From assembly GCF_009755815.1 (NCBI RefSeq), contig NZ_WRPK01000016.1, positions 17,977 through 81,976 of the forward strand: a stretch of 64,000 bases of DNA, written 5' to 3'. Position numbers and translations under genes: made by a program. The notes under the pieces are model-generated. The model was not told the DNA's origin. It worked only from the letters and a program-made list of their open reading frames with translations, and made no database searches. Source of the DNA: Flavisphingomonas formosensis (GTDB taxonomy: Bacteria; Pseudomonadota; Alphaproteobacteria; Sphingomonadales; Sphingomonadaceae). Below, piece after piece: positions 26,725-37,200 of this stretch (its first letter is position 1; each line of letters opens with the position of its first letter).

Positions 26725-27756
26725 ATGCGTCATCGTTCAGCCCTGTTCCTACTGCTTCTAGGCGCGAGCCTCGCGACAGGCGGCTTGGCGCAAACATTGC
26801 CCCAACGGCCGCCAAGGTCACCGGGAGACACCGGATTCCCCTCGGGCATGCCGCTCGCGGATCGCAAGCAGATCCTCCAGGTCGCCGGCTTCGACCTCAG
26901 TGCCGACCTGCGCAATGCCACGCGCTATTGTGACGACAAGAAGGTGGTCGCAAGGATCGGCATCGGGCGGCGCGGCATCAACCATGACGGCAGGGAGGAA
27001 TTCTTCGTCCTCAGCCAGAACGACTGCCCCGGCGGCAACGGCAAATTGCATGCCGCCATCGTCTTTTTCGACCCGCAGACCAGGCTCTATCAGAACATGC
27101 TGGACCGGGACGGCCAGCCGAGGATCGGCGAGCAAACCGGTACTGCCTGGCCGCCGATCGACGTCACCGATGGCGACAGAGTAACCGGTTTCGCGTTTGT
27201 CGCGAGCGACAATCGCTATCTCCCGCGCTCCACCATCCAGTATCGCGCGAACGTCGCGCTGGCCCGCATCCCCGACAAAACTCCGCCCGGCCAATTGCCG
27301 ACCGCAACCTGGGCCAAACCGTGGGACAGAGGCAATCTGACGCCCGGGCAGATCGCGCAGTTGTTCGTAGCCGCGGGCTTCCGGCGAGGACCCAGGGGCT
27401 GGCAGGGTTGCGGACCCGGGCCGGATATCCCCTCTGACGAAGAGATGGGCGGGCCGCCGATCGCGGACCTCAACGGCGACGGCAATCCGGAAGTGATTGT
27501 CCATGAGGGCAACTGCGACGGCGGCAACAACAACGGCAGCTCGACCATTCTCTCCCCCATGCCGGGAGGTTGGAAAAAGGTCGCCGCGGATATCCTCGAT
27601 ACGCCCTTTTATCTGACCACCCGCAGTCGTTCAGGATGGCTGGACTTCCACAACGGTGGTCCGGGCTTCTGCCACGATCTCTATCGCAACGAAGGCAAGG
27701 GCTATGAGGCGGTCGCGCAATATGCCGAAACTCCCGGCGGGTGCTCCGGGAACTGA
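26725..27756 (+). CDS. Secreted protein with EF-hand/FG-GAP-like motif
   Basis: This 343-residue protein has a signal peptide (MRHRSALFLLLLGASLATGGLAQ) and starts 14 bp after the previous stop, with AAGGAGAAC upstream. The mature part contains IADLNGDGNPEVIVHEG, a Ca-binding-like D-x-N-x-D-G loop of the kind found in FG-GAP/integrin-alpha-like and EF-hand proteins, and Cys pairs near both ends. The region before it resembles a second repeat (NHDGREEFFVLSQNDC). It probably acts in the periplasm or outside the cell. Function unknown. Confidence 0.72.
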   Translation: MRHRSALFLLLLGASLATGGLAQTLPQRPPRSPGDTGFPSGMPLADRKQILQVAGFDLSADLRNATRYCDDKKVVARIGIGRRGINHDGREEFFVLSQNDCPGGNGKLHAAIVFFDPQTRLYQNMLDRDGQPRIGEQTGTAWPPIDVTDGDRVTGFAFVASDNRYLPRSTIQYRANVALARIPDKTPPGQLPTATWAKPWDRGNLTPGQIAQLFVAAGFRRGPRGWQGCGPGPDIPSDEEMGGPPIADLNGDGNPEVIVHEGNCDGGNNNGSSTILSPMPGGWKKVAADILDTPFYLTTRSRSGWLDFHNGGPGFCHDLYRNEGKGYEAVAQYAETPGGCSGN

Positions 27757-27808
27757 CCATCACCAGCGCTGACAGCGCTCAATCCGGTTGGCAAAGACGG
27801 GGTTAGTC

Positions 27809-28303
27809 ATGGACGAATACCGCGGTGTCCTGAAGCGCATCGGCGCGAAGGAAGGCGACATGATCGTGAACACGCGCGCCAACAGTTCCGTTGGCAATGT
27901 CCGCGTGTCCGGTAAGGTCTCGGTGGTCGAGATCGGCGACAAGGTGCTGCGCGACGTGGGCTGCACCCGCGATATCTACGACCTGCTCGACGTCGGTAAG
28001 GACGCGATCCTCTACGTCCATTTCAACATTTTCAAGAAGCCGACGATCATCGGCGTGGCCTATCCGCACGACGGCAGGGGCTTCGTGGTGCCGATGATGG
28101 CCGTCATCGCGAACACGATCCTGTCGCTGTTCCTTTATCCCATCGTGTCGATCATCCTCGGCCTGATCCTGGCCGGGATCAGCGGCGTGCTGGGCCTCCT
28201 CGTCGGGCTCGGCGGCATCGGCTTCACCGTTTACGGCGTCGTCTCCCTCATTAAGGGCTACCTGCAAGCCTCGGCCGCCGTGCGCTCCCTGCGCCCCGCA
28301 TAG
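27809..28303 (+). CDS. Small membrane protein with two hydrophobic segments
   Basis: This 164-residue protein starts at the ATG at 27809. The N-terminal ~90 residues are soluble (VLKRIGAKEGDMIVNTRANSSVG, DKVLRDVGCTRDIYDLLDVGKDA); a hydrophobic hairpin (MMAVIANTILSLFLYPIVSIILGLILAGI, then VLGLLVGLGGIGFTVYGVVSLI) follows. It lies 52 bp after the secreted protein and shares orientation with its neighbours, so it may belong to one operon. No family recognised. Confidence 0.65.
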   Translation: MDEYRGVLKRIGAKEGDMIVNTRANSSVGNVRVSGKVSVVEIGDKVLRDVGCTRDIYDLLDVGKDAILYVHFNIFKKPTIIGVAYPHDGRGFVVPMMAVIANTILSLFLYPIVSIILGLILAGISGVLGLLVGLGGIGFTVYGVVSLIKGYLQASAAVRSLRPA

Positions 28304-28374
28304 CCCGCAACCCGCGTGCTTCCTCTCCGCCCGGCATCTCGCCCGCCAAGGATCACGAAAGGAATCCGGTCGAC

Positions 28375-28839
28375 ATGACACGTCCTCTCCGCGCCGTCGC
28401 GCTTTTCGCCGCAACTGCCCTCATCGCGCCCATGACGAAGGGAGCGGTGCCGGGGTCGAATGATCAACTGAAGCTCTTCCCCGAGACCTATGGCCGCTTT
28501 GCCCCGAAGGGCAATTGCACCCGCCTGCCGTGGGCCACGGTCAGCGCCGTAGCGATCCGGATCGAGACCGCGGCGGGAGCCGCCAGCTTCACGCATCCAA
28601 ACGTCGTCACGAATTTTATGGAGCCTCAGGACGAGTCCATCTCCTACCAGCTTCAGTGTCCAGGCGATGGGCTGCAAATCGTGATCAACGGCAAGACGCT
28701 TTGGACAGATGGCGGTGATCATCTGGGGGCGGCCGAACGCGCCCTCGATGCCGTGGCCGACCCGAACCACACACCGCTGCAGCGGTGCAAGCGCTCGCGA
28801 TCCGCGGAATGGCGTCGGGCAAATCGTCCCCGTTTCTGA
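28375..28839 (+). CDS. Secreted hypothetical protein
   Basis: This 154-residue protein has a plausible signal peptide (PLRAVALFAATALIAPMTKG-AVP). The mature part has two Cys (GNCTRLP, YQLQCPG) that may pair. The final ~20 residues are Arg-rich (RCKRSRSAEWRRANRPRF) and could be a frame artefact or a basic tail. It is 71 bp after the membrane protein and in the same orientation. Coding status is supported by the signal peptide but not by any family match. Confidence 0.6.
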   Translation: MTRPLRAVALFAATALIAPMTKGAVPGSNDQLKLFPETYGRFAPKGNCTRLPWATVSAVAIRIETAAGAASFTHPNVVTNFMEPQDESISYQLQCPGDGLQIVINGKTLWTDGGDHLGAAERALDAVADPNHTPLQRCKRSRSAEWRRANRPRF

Positions 28840-29307
28840 CATGGCCGATCGCACTTGCTCTTCCTGGCGGACACGGCGTCGATCATGTGCTTTGATAACT
28901 GAAACTCGAATTGGTTCGCCCTCGAACCGCTAGCGCGGCAGCGCCCGCCCAAAGCGGCAATGTCGGCGGCTCACGCTCGGCACTCTCACTTACGCCCAAT
29001 TACCGTCATTGTCAGGGTCGGACGTTTGAGCGGCGAAAGCGAGCGTCTTAATTTGGTCGCGCGCAGCCGGCAGCGGAACGCCGCATCGTGGGACATTGCC
29101 GCCGGTCGCCGCAATGAGAGGGAGCGTCTTGTTAGGCCAAAACCGGTCATTCGGAACGCCGCGTAAGCCCTAATCCCTATGTCCAGGTCGTCGGACGATC
29201 CGAACAACCGGCTTTGGGTATGAAAATGCAGATGGCCACCAACGCGGTTCATTATCAGTTTGGCGCGGAGGGGCTTATTTTGTAGTTCCGTGGCCGGGGG
29301 GAACCAA
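28840..29307. other. Gene-poor stretch before the SIR2 locus
   Basis: I see no protein-like frame of note on either strand here, only short overlapping frames. It probably contains the promoter region for the SIR2 operon. I can find no convincing tRNA, integrase or direct-repeat boundary marking the island edge. Confidence 0.5.
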
Positions 29308-29439
29308 ATGGCTGTTGCTCAGATCAAGAAAAGCGCCATCGTCAATGTTGCGATCTTGACCGACGCGATTCTGACAAGGCCGAGCCGGAATATTTCGAAT
29401 AGGCGGCATCGTGCGTGTCACTCCGAGCGTCGGGAGTAA
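29308..29439 (+). CDS. Possible 43-residue leader ORF before the SIR2 gene
   Basis: An ATG at 29308 behind GGGGGAACC opens a 43-codon frame (MAVAQIKKSAIVNVAIL...) ending 7 bp before the chosen SIR2 start. It is basic and shows no signal peptide. The spacing and the Shine-Dalgarno make it a candidate small gene or leader peptide; it could also be chance. Confidence 0.35.
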   Translation: MAVAQIKKSAIVNVAILTDAILTRPSRNISNRRHRACHSERRE

Positions 29440-29446
29440 TCTTCAA

Positions 29447-31156
29447 ATGCCGCCACCAGCCGCCGCTACTATAACCGTCCGCGCCACACTCGCCATGCTC
29501 GACGGCCCCAAGCGAGAAATTGCTGAGGGCGTCGCCAATGACGAATATGTTTTCTGGCTAGGCTCGGGCATCTCGCGCGAACGCATGCCGGACTTGCGCG
29601 ATGTCGCGAAGCGCGTCCTGGTAACGCTCCAGGCACGGATTGACCAATCCGATCCCTCCTGCCGATTCAAGCAAGCCCTTGAAGGTGTCGTGACCCTCGC
29701 CAACCCGAGCCCTGATGAATGGGGGCGGATTGCATTCGATCAACCAGCTGACGGTTGGCCCGACTATGAGGCGCTGGCTGCTCGCTTAGTCGGCAATTAT
29801 GCTCGCATGCTGGACGTGCCGGTCGATGGGGAGGAAGCGGACTATCTGCTGTGGGATGTGCTCGACGCCGCCAATGTCTACGCGAACCCAACGATCGAGC
29901 CCGATGCCGAGCATCTCTGTCTCGCGGCGCTAGCAATCGAGGGCGTGGCCTCGGAATTGCCAACCGCCAACTGGGACAATCTGATAGAGCGGGCCGTGGA
30001 GCGGCTGGCGGGCGCTCAGCCGGTCCTGCGCGTCGTGGTCGCGCCCAACGAGATTCGGTGGAACCGGCTGCGCGCGAACCTCTACAAATTCCATGGCTGC
30101 GCCAGGGCGGCGCAAATCGACGCGGCGCAGTTTCGCGGATTGATGGTCGCGCGCCAGAATCAGATCAATGGCTGGAGCGCCCGAAACCCCGTCATGGCGC
30201 CGTTTTTGACCGGGCTGATCACACGGCGGCCGACGCTTATGCTGGGCCTATCGGCCCAGGATTCCAATATTCAGAATCTGTTCGCTGAAGCCCAGGCGGC
30301 GATGGCCTGGCCATGGCCATCCCACCCGCCCGCCTATGCTTTCTCGGAGAATGCACTGGGCATCGACCAGCGCGGTCTGCTGCAGAATGTCTATCATCTC
30401 CATTATGGCCCCGCGAATCGCTCAGCCATGGAGTCCGAAGCGCTCGTTCAGGCCTATGCCAAGCCGCTTCTCCTCGCTCTGCTGCTTTTCGTCGTCACCG
30501 CGAAGCTCAAGCGGCTGGTAGAGATCGGTAGCCCAGGTCTTGCTCCGGCCGACCGGGACAAGCTCCATGACGGCCTCGAGCACGCTCGCAATCTCGTCGC
30601 CGATGGGCTGAATCCGAACGCCGCCGAGGTCGGCGATCTCATAGTCCAGTGCGGCCGCGCCATGTCTATGCTGCGCGGTGGCCGCCTGCCCGATGCCGCC
30701 AGCGGCATCTATGCGCCGGTCACGACCGAGCCGCTCCACCGCATGCCGGCGGATCCTTCCTTGGCCGATAGCGGCGTCTGCCAGTTTGCAGCGGCCGCCG
30801 CGTTGATCGGCCTCGGTATCGATCGCGGGCATTGGACGGCAACGCCTGCGGATACGACCGATCCGGCCTCGGGTGCACTTGTCCTGACCGGGCGTAGCGG
30901 GCCGGCGAAGGTGTATTTTGCCGCCACCGCGCAGGCCGCAATCCGGCTCGGCACCAACGGGCTCGTCGCCGATAATGACGACGTGGTCATCATCCACAGC
31001 CATGAGACTCCGCCGGCAATGCAGCGCTATCCCAGGCGCGCGCCCGGCCGGGTCGGACTGGCGTCTGTTCGGGAGGCGAGCATGGAGGAGCTGTTATCGG
31101 CCGGTACCGAGGTCGAAGACCTGCTCGGCCGATTCCGCAGCAAGGTGGCGCTGTGA
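29447..31156 (+). CDS. SIR2-domain protein (putative NAD-consuming defence effector)
   Basis: This is a protein of 569 residues. The ATG at 29447 has GGGAG 10 nt upstream; the frame is open to a GTG at 29411, adding 12 residues. The N-terminal ~310 residues are a SIR2-like domain: VFWLGSGISRERMPDL (G-x-G NAD loop), the LPTANWDNLIERA motif (T-N-x-D), YKFHGC (catalytic His) and MLGLSAQDSNIQNL. SIR2 domains in defence systems hydrolyse NAD+ to abort infection. The C-terminal ~250 residues have a different, partly helical character. The stop overlaps the next start (TGATG). It is the first gene of a tight run with an SMC-like ATPase and a large P-loop ATPase. Confidence 0.85.
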   Translation: MPPPAAATITVRATLAMLDGPKREIAEGVANDEYVFWLGSGISRERMPDLRDVAKRVLVTLQARIDQSDPSCRFKQALEGVVTLANPSPDEWGRIAFDQPADGWPDYEALAARLVGNYARMLDVPVDGEEADYLLWDVLDAANVYANPTIEPDAEHLCLAALAIEGVASELPTANWDNLIERAVERLAGAQPVLRVVVAPNEIRWNRLRANLYKFHGCARAAQIDAAQFRGLMVARQNQINGWSARNPVMAPFLTGLITRRPTLMLGLSAQDSNIQNLFAEAQAAMAWPWPSHPPAYAFSENALGIDQRGLLQNVYHLHYGPANRSAMESEALVQAYAKPLLLALLLFVVTAKLKRLVEIGSPGLAPADRDKLHDGLEHARNLVADGLNPNAAEVGDLIVQCGRAMSMLRGGRLPDAASGIYAPVTTEPLHRMPADPSLADSGVCQFAAAAALIGLGIDRGHWTATPADTTDPASGALVLTGRSGPAKVYFAATAQAAIRLGTNGLVADNDDVVIIHSHETPPAMQRYPRRAPGRVGLASVREASMEELLSAGTEVEDLLGRFRSKVAL

Positions 31157-31737
31157 TGGCCGCAGGTCCCACCGAGCGCGTCGCTGACCTGCTTCTCGCA
31201 GCGAAATACAAGCGCATGCCACTGCCCCTACAGGTGGCTGGTCTCGATTTCGACGTCGCCGGCGCTTTCGTGGCCGTCGGACATTTTGCGGATCTCGTCG
31301 TGATCGGCGACATGGCGGCGCAGGGCGAACGGAAGGTTCTGCAACAGGTGGAGGGCATTGCCCGAGCGCTCGATGTCATGCGCTCGCGGCGACCGCTCAC
31401 GACCATCGCCGTGGGGCCAAGGCCAGTGGGCAAGACGCTGGAGGCACTAGCGCAGGTGGGACGGATCCTTTCTGTCGAAGAAGCCACCGATCCTGCGGAG
31501 CTGCGAGATCAGCTGGCGGTGTTGCTACCGCTCGAGCTTCCCGCCACTTTGTCCGCCGACCGCGATCTCGGCGCAGGCGAGGCACTCGACTTGTCGAACC
31601 ATCCGCTCGCCATCCAGTTGCTCGAGACGTCGAAGCGCGGCGAGGTGGCTGTCCGCGATGAGTTTCATGAAGCGCTGAGCGCCGTTTTCGCCGAGACCGA
31701 GGCCGAAGGGGATGATGACGGGGAGGCAGAGGAATGA
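31156..31737 (+). CDS. Small middle component of the SIR2/SMC locus
   Basis: This is a protein of 193 residues starting within the SIR2 stop (TGATG); the GTG immediately before would add one residue. It contains VAGAFVAVGHFADLVVIGDM and ERKVLQQVEGIARALDVMRSRRPLTTIAVGPRP, an alpha/beta pattern with a conserved-looking Glu and Asp that I cannot assign firmly to a nuclease fold. The C-terminus is strongly acidic. Its size and place, between effector and ATPase genes, are those of the middle component of ABC three-component/Lamassu-type systems. That assignment is by position, not by a recognised domain. It overlaps the ATPase start by four bases. Confidence 0.7.
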   Translation: MAAGPTERVADLLLAAKYKRMPLPLQVAGLDFDVAGAFVAVGHFADLVVIGDMAAQGERKVLQQVEGIARALDVMRSRRPLTTIAVGPRPVGKTLEALAQVGRILSVEEATDPAELRDQLAVLLPLELPATLSADRDLGAGEALDLSNHPLAIQLLETSKRGEVAVRDEFHEALSAVFAETEAEGDDDGEAEE

Positions 31738-34151
31738 TCCGGCTGAAATCCCTTTATGTGAAAGACTTCCGCAGTATCGACGGCGAGATCAACGTCTCGC
31801 TGGATGCACCGATCGTGCTCATTCACGGACCGAACGGATCGGGCAAGACGAGCCTTCTCTCGGCCATCGAACTGGCACTGACGGGCGGTGTCCCATCGCT
31901 GTCCCGGGCCGAGCCCGACTATCTGAGCTTCTTGCCGCACAAGGACCGGCCGTTCGGCGACGTGCGCCTCGAAGTCGGCGGTCCTGATGCGCCGCTGAGA
32001 AGCGCGGCGGTCCGCGTGACCACGAACCAGGTCAGCGGCGTACCAATCCTTGGAGCGGAAGAAGCCCGTTTCTTCAGCGAAAGAAGCTATCTCGCCCAGT
32101 CCACTCTCGGACGGCTTCTCGAAATCTACCAGCATGCCGACAAGAAGGCCGATTCGCCCCTGACGAGGTTCGTGAAGGAACTGCTTGGCCTCGATCGAAT
32201 GGAAGCGTTGATCAACGGTTTGCACAGCGCCGGAAATATTTCCCGCTTGAAGGCGCCGGTGCCCGATTATGGAGAGGTTCGCGACGCGATACAGGCCAAG
32301 GAAAAGGAGATCGGCGACCTCGAGACGCGCGAGCGTGAAACGGCCGAAAGCATCCGCCGCAAGGAGTCGGGATTTCGGGAATCGCTTGCCGGGATCGATC
32401 CTGCGCTCCTCGATCTCGATCACGCGGCTCTCCTCTCGCGTCTGACCGAGGATCCTGAAGAGACAGACTTGGTGGCGCTCGTGCGCGCCCGGCGCGAGCT
32501 TGAGGTTTCCGAAGAAAGCTGGCGAGGCGCGATCGTCAGTGATGTCGGCAATCGCAGCGCATTCGAGAACGCCAACAAGACCGCCCGCGACGATCTGGAC
32601 CGCTGGACGGCCGAGCATGGTCCTGCGATCGACGCGCTGCTCGCGCGCGGCGTCACCTTCTTCGCCGATCTCACGGTCACGGCGGAGGGAAGCTTTGGCG
32701 AACGCGCGCGCAGTCTCGCCAGTAGAATCAGCGGGGACCTCGAGCGCGTGCAACGTGTGCTCGGCGCGCATGAACTCGCCCTGCAAGACAGAGACGATCT
32801 TGCGCGCCGGCTCCAGGAGTCGCAGGCCAGACTGGCGCGGGTCGACGGCGAGATCAGCTCGGCAGCCGACGCCAATGAAGCCATCGCACAGACGCTATCC
32901 AATCTCAGCTCTCATCTCGACGGCGAAATTTGCCCGGTCTGCGACCGAGATTATTCGGAAGTCTCCTCTATGCCGCTTGCGGCTCATCTCGCCGCCAAGA
33001 TTGCCGCGATGGTCGAGCAGGCGGGCAGGCTTCAGGCGTTGACCCAATCGCGCGCATCGAACCAGGCCGAAGTGACGCGGCTCGATCGCGATTTGCAAGC
33101 AGCGGCGAGCCAGCTGATCGACGAAGCGGAACTCACTCAGCTCAAGACGCGCGACGCCGATCTTGATGAATTGCAGCGGCAACTTGCGGACGCTGGTGCC
33201 GTCATGGCCGAAGGCGATCGGCTGCGCGCCGAGGCGAACCGCGCGGCCCAAGCGTTGCTGTCGCTTCAGAATGCGGACCAGTCGGCAATCGTGCTGCGCA
33301 ACAGCCTAGACACACACGCCCGCACGCTGGGCGTCGCCATCGCGGATAGTCTGCCGACCGACGCACTATTGACCCTCTTGCGCGAAACAGCGGAGCAACG
33401 CGAGGCGGCCCTTACGGGTCGGCAGGAGGCGCGCAGGAACGCGCTGGAAGCAGCCAATGCTCTTGCAACAATCCGCAAGGAGCATGGCGCGCTGACCGGA
33501 AGCATAAGCGCCGCGCGCGATGCGTTGGAGGTCATCAAGCGTCAGAAATCCTCAGCCGACGCGATCATCGAGGTTGGCAAGGATATTGCCCGCAAGACCC
33601 GGGAGGCGCGGGGCCGCGTGGTGAGGCGGGTCTTCAACGACGAGCTCAATTCCGTCTGGCGCGACCTGTTCGTTCGTCTTGCGCCCGAGGAGCCCTTCAT
33701 TCCGGCCTTTGCGATCCCCGAAAGCGCGGGCGCTGACATCGAAGCGGTACTCGAGACCCATCACCGTCGCGGCGGCAAAGGCGGAAATCCGCGCGCGATG
33801 CTGAGCGCGGGCAATCTCAACACGGCCGCACTCACGCTCTTCCTCGCGCTGCACCTCTCGGTGAATCCGAAGCTGCCCTGGCTCGTGATTGACGACCCGG
33901 TCCAGAGCATGGATGAGGTCCACATTGCTCAGTTCGCGGCGCTCCTGCGCACGCTATCGAAGCAGATGCAGCGGCAGGTCATCATCGCCGTCCATGAGCG
34001 ATCGCTGTTCGACTATCTCGCTCTGGAACTCAGCCCTGCCTTCGATGGCGACCGGCTCAACCTCATCGAGCTTGGCAGGAGCGCCATCGGGCAGACGACG
34101 AGCCGGTGGGATCCGAAGCTCTATGTCGCCGATCGCGCGATCGCGGCATGA
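31734..34151 (+). CDS. Rad50/SMC-like ATPase with zinc-hook motif
   Basis: This 805-residue protein has the split ABC ATPase layout of Rad50/SMC-like proteins. Walker A is GPNGSGKTS near residue 33. Long coiled-coil arms rich in Glu, Arg and Ala flank a hook CPVCDRDY (C-x-x-C) near residue 400. The C-terminal lobe has the ABC signature-like LSAGNLNTAALTLFLAL and Walker B WLVIDDPVQSMDEVHIAQFA, followed by VIIAVHERSLFDYL. Such ATPases sense DNA or DNA ends in Lamassu and related ABC-3C systems, where they control a toxic effector. It is translationally coupled to the small gene upstream. Confidence 0.88.
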   Translation: MIRLKSLYVKDFRSIDGEINVSLDAPIVLIHGPNGSGKTSLLSAIELALTGGVPSLSRAEPDYLSFLPHKDRPFGDVRLEVGGPDAPLRSAAVRVTTNQVSGVPILGAEEARFFSERSYLAQSTLGRLLEIYQHADKKADSPLTRFVKELLGLDRMEALINGLHSAGNISRLKAPVPDYGEVRDAIQAKEKEIGDLETRERETAESIRRKESGFRESLAGIDPALLDLDHAALLSRLTEDPEETDLVALVRARRELEVSEESWRGAIVSDVGNRSAFENANKTARDDLDRWTAEHGPAIDALLARGVTFFADLTVTAEGSFGERARSLASRISGDLERVQRVLGAHELALQDRDDLARRLQESQARLARVDGEISSAADANEAIAQTLSNLSSHLDGEICPVCDRDYSEVSSMPLAAHLAAKIAAMVEQAGRLQALTQSRASNQAEVTRLDRDLQAAASQLIDEAELTQLKTRDADLDELQRQLADAGAVMAEGDRLRAEANRAAQALLSLQNADQSAIVLRNSLDTHARTLGVAIADSLPTDALLTLLRETAEQREAALTGRQEARRNALEAANALATIRKEHGALTGSISAARDALEVIKRQKSSADAIIEVGKDIARKTREARGRVVRRVFNDELNSVWRDLFVRLAPEEPFIPAFAIPESAGADIEAVLETHHRRGGKGGNPRAMLSAGNLNTAALTLFLALHLSVNPKLPWLVIDDPVQSMDEVHIAQFAALLRTLSKQMQRQVIIAVHERSLFDYLALELSPAFDGDRLNLIELGRSAIGQTTSRWDPKLYVADRAIAA

Positions 34152-34232
34152 GCTGTCTTTGGTCGGCATGAATCTCACCGCCCCGGATCCCGATAGGACG
34201 AGGTTGAAGGTGCGTTCTGGACAATTGCCGGA

Positions 34233-37200
34233 ATGACAGATTATCTCGTGACGGCCGCGCCTCCAGCCATAGCAATTAACATGGATGCTGAGACGGCCGG
34301 CCGGCTTGCGATTGCTGGCTTCCTTTTGCAGATCCTGCGCAGCATCAAGCTGGGTCTCGACATGAGCCTCTCCTTCATCCCGCTTGGCGAAGGATCGCAG
34401 CTGATCTTGCATCTTGAACCTGCGGAAGGCGGTGACGCTCAGGTCGTTGGCGGTCCTCGCGATATCGTCGAGCAGATAAAGATGCGCAAAGATGCCAGGA
34501 CGTGGGACAGCGGCGAGATCGCCTCCGAGGTCTTTCCCGACCTTCTGAAAGCAGTTTGCCTGGGACAAGAGCAGGAATTCCGCTTCGTCACCAACAATGG
34601 CAAGGGCCTCGGCCGCCTACAGGACTATATTGCGGTGCGCGCCCAAGGCTCGGAACGACGGCACAAATGGGGCAATTCGAGCCTTACGCGCGACGCCTTC
34701 GAACTACGGCTTGCAAAGTCCGCAGGCCTTGCTTCGGTTACCCCCAAGCTGCGCCATCTGCTCGACCGTTTCCGCATCGAAATCATCGATGTCGATGCCA
34801 CGCAGGACGATATCGACAAGCGGCTGACCCCGCTCCTGAAGCCGGGCGAGTTCGCAAGCGACAAGCGCCACCAGCTCATCGGCCAGCTGATACAACTTGC
34901 CACTGACGGCGCGAAGCTGACGCCACAGGACCTGCTCTCGCTCATCAGCCCGGATGCGCACCGCCGCCTCGCCCATATTCAATCTCTGCCCAAGCTGCTG
35001 GCGCGCCATGTCGACGAGGACACGCAGCTCCTCGGCTATGTATCGGAGCAACAGGCCCGTCGGGGATTGCCCAACATCGCGACCAGCTTCGCGATCCTCT
35101 CCGGCGAATCTGGCCAGGGCAAGACCTACACGCTGGCCCAACTCGCCTTCGATCAGATCGCGCGCAGCGAGCTCGCCATCGTGATGCGGTCCCCCGCGAA
35201 GATCGAGGACGTCGTCGCCTGCATCAGCGAACGGATCTGGGAGCCCGCCTATGGCGTGAAGGGGACGCCCGCGATCGTGGCGAAGAGCCTGAAAGATGCA
35301 TTCGCACAGGACAATGGCATCTGGCTGACCGTCTATATCGACGACGTTCAGGATCGCGTGTTTGCGGAGCGGCTCGCTCGGCTCAAGTGGCACGAGTACG
35401 GGATCCGGGTCATCGTCTCGGCCCAGCCGCGGATCACCAAGGTGTTTGGTGAAATCCGGAAGGACGCGGAGGTCATCGAGATCGGCAATTTCCGTAGCGC
35501 CGATCTACATCGCTTCCTCGCACATCACGAACGCGCTGAGGCGCTGGATACGATGCCGGACGATGTGTTCGAGCTTCTCCTGAAGCCCGTTCACGCGAGC
35601 ATCTTCGTCAAGCTGCCGAAGCGCGAGTCGTGGGCCGGCGTCTCCGAGTACGAGCTCTTCAGCGCCTATTGGGAATATGCCAGCAGCGAAGCACGCGCGC
35701 AGGTGGACCATCCCAGCGACAAATATGCGCTGCGGGCGCTCGCCGCCCAGCTGCTGAGCGGTAATAGCAACTATCCATGGCGAATTCCCGACCTTAAGGC
35801 CGTCGACCTCAACGACGAGGCGATCCTGAGGCTGGAGCAGGTCGGCCTGCTCCGCCGGCCGACGTCGGACCGCATCCAGTTCGCTACCGACCGGATGCTC
35901 AACTGGGCGATCGCCGAAGCGGTCGCCGAGAAGATTCAAGAGGATGGTCTGACCGCGCCCCAGGCCGAGGCGCTCTTTGCCTCGATCGATGGCCTGATGA
36001 CCAAGAAGAAGGAGCGGATCGGCAACCGCCTGGGCTATGCCTATTTCGATGCGCTCTGGCTGTTGGCCGAGCAATGCGAGCCCCAGTTCGTTGCTGACCT
36101 CACCTGGGAGCATGTCGTCCGCCTGCCTCAGGAAGTGCGCTCCGAGGACAAGTGGCGCAGCGGTTTCGGCAGCATTGGGGCGAACATCGTCCCCGCCCTT
36201 GAGTTGCTGAGCAAACGCGCGTTCGACGAGGAGCGCGACTGGGATGTTCCGCGCAACATCCCCTTCGCGCTCGCAGCTGTCGCGGAGGCAGACCCGGCGC
36301 CCGTGCGGGAGCTGATCGCGCGGCAGGTTGCCTCTGACGAGGAGCGTGAAGTGGTGATGGGCCTCAGGGCTGCCCGCCTGGTTCCCGCTGGAGCAGCGCT
36401 GGACGCGATATGGAATGTGCATCTGGCACGGTCGATCACCTTCGAAGCCGCCAAGGGCGACGCCGACGTCGATAACCGATCGCGGGCCTTCCATGCGTAT
36501 CAGCTGAGCTCGGAGGCGTTTCACAATTCGGTTCGCGCCAACCCTAGCTGGGTCGACGCGAAGCTCGCCACCGAAAGCCAAGCCGTGGCGATCGACCAGC
36601 TGCTTTGGGTGCTCAAGGATATCAGATCGATCGACAGCGAGACCGCCGCGGAAATCTGGGTCCGTCATCGCGAGCGGATCGCCACGCTGATGCCGACGCC
36701 GAGTCCCGCCCTGATCGCAGCGATCGGCCATTTTCGCGAGACGTCGCTTTTGCCGGCCCTCGATACGGCAGCCGCGGACGACGACGAATGGACTCGCGAT
36801 CGGGTTCTACGCAGCCTCTCGCGGCTCAACCCTCAGGAAGCCATCCGCCAAATTGCGGAAGGCAGTGACGTCTATGGCTGGCGCGCCGCGAACTGGTGGT
36901 TCGACGATCTCCATGCAGCGGACCCGACCGCGCTGGGCGCTGCCATCCGCACGCGGGTCCTGGCTGGGGACAAGCCCGATACCGACGCGGTCTTCTACTA
37001 TCGCTTCAACCCCGAAGCGATGGACCCGCAGACCCTCGACCTTCTGCTCGACACGCTCGCCGAGAACCTTCGCACCTTCAATGATGATCCCGACGGGCGC
37101 GAAGACGGCCCCGGCCATCCCTTGCGGTTCCTGCCGCGCCTGAGCGTGCCCTGGCAGTTCGAGGCGCTGCGAGCCCGCGCCGGAACCGAGCTCGAGACCC

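Noticed and set aside
35505..36731. A 408-codon minus-strand frame inside the 1517-residue ATPase gene
   Set aside because: Shadow of the high-GC plus-strand gene; no motifs and no ribosome-binding signal.
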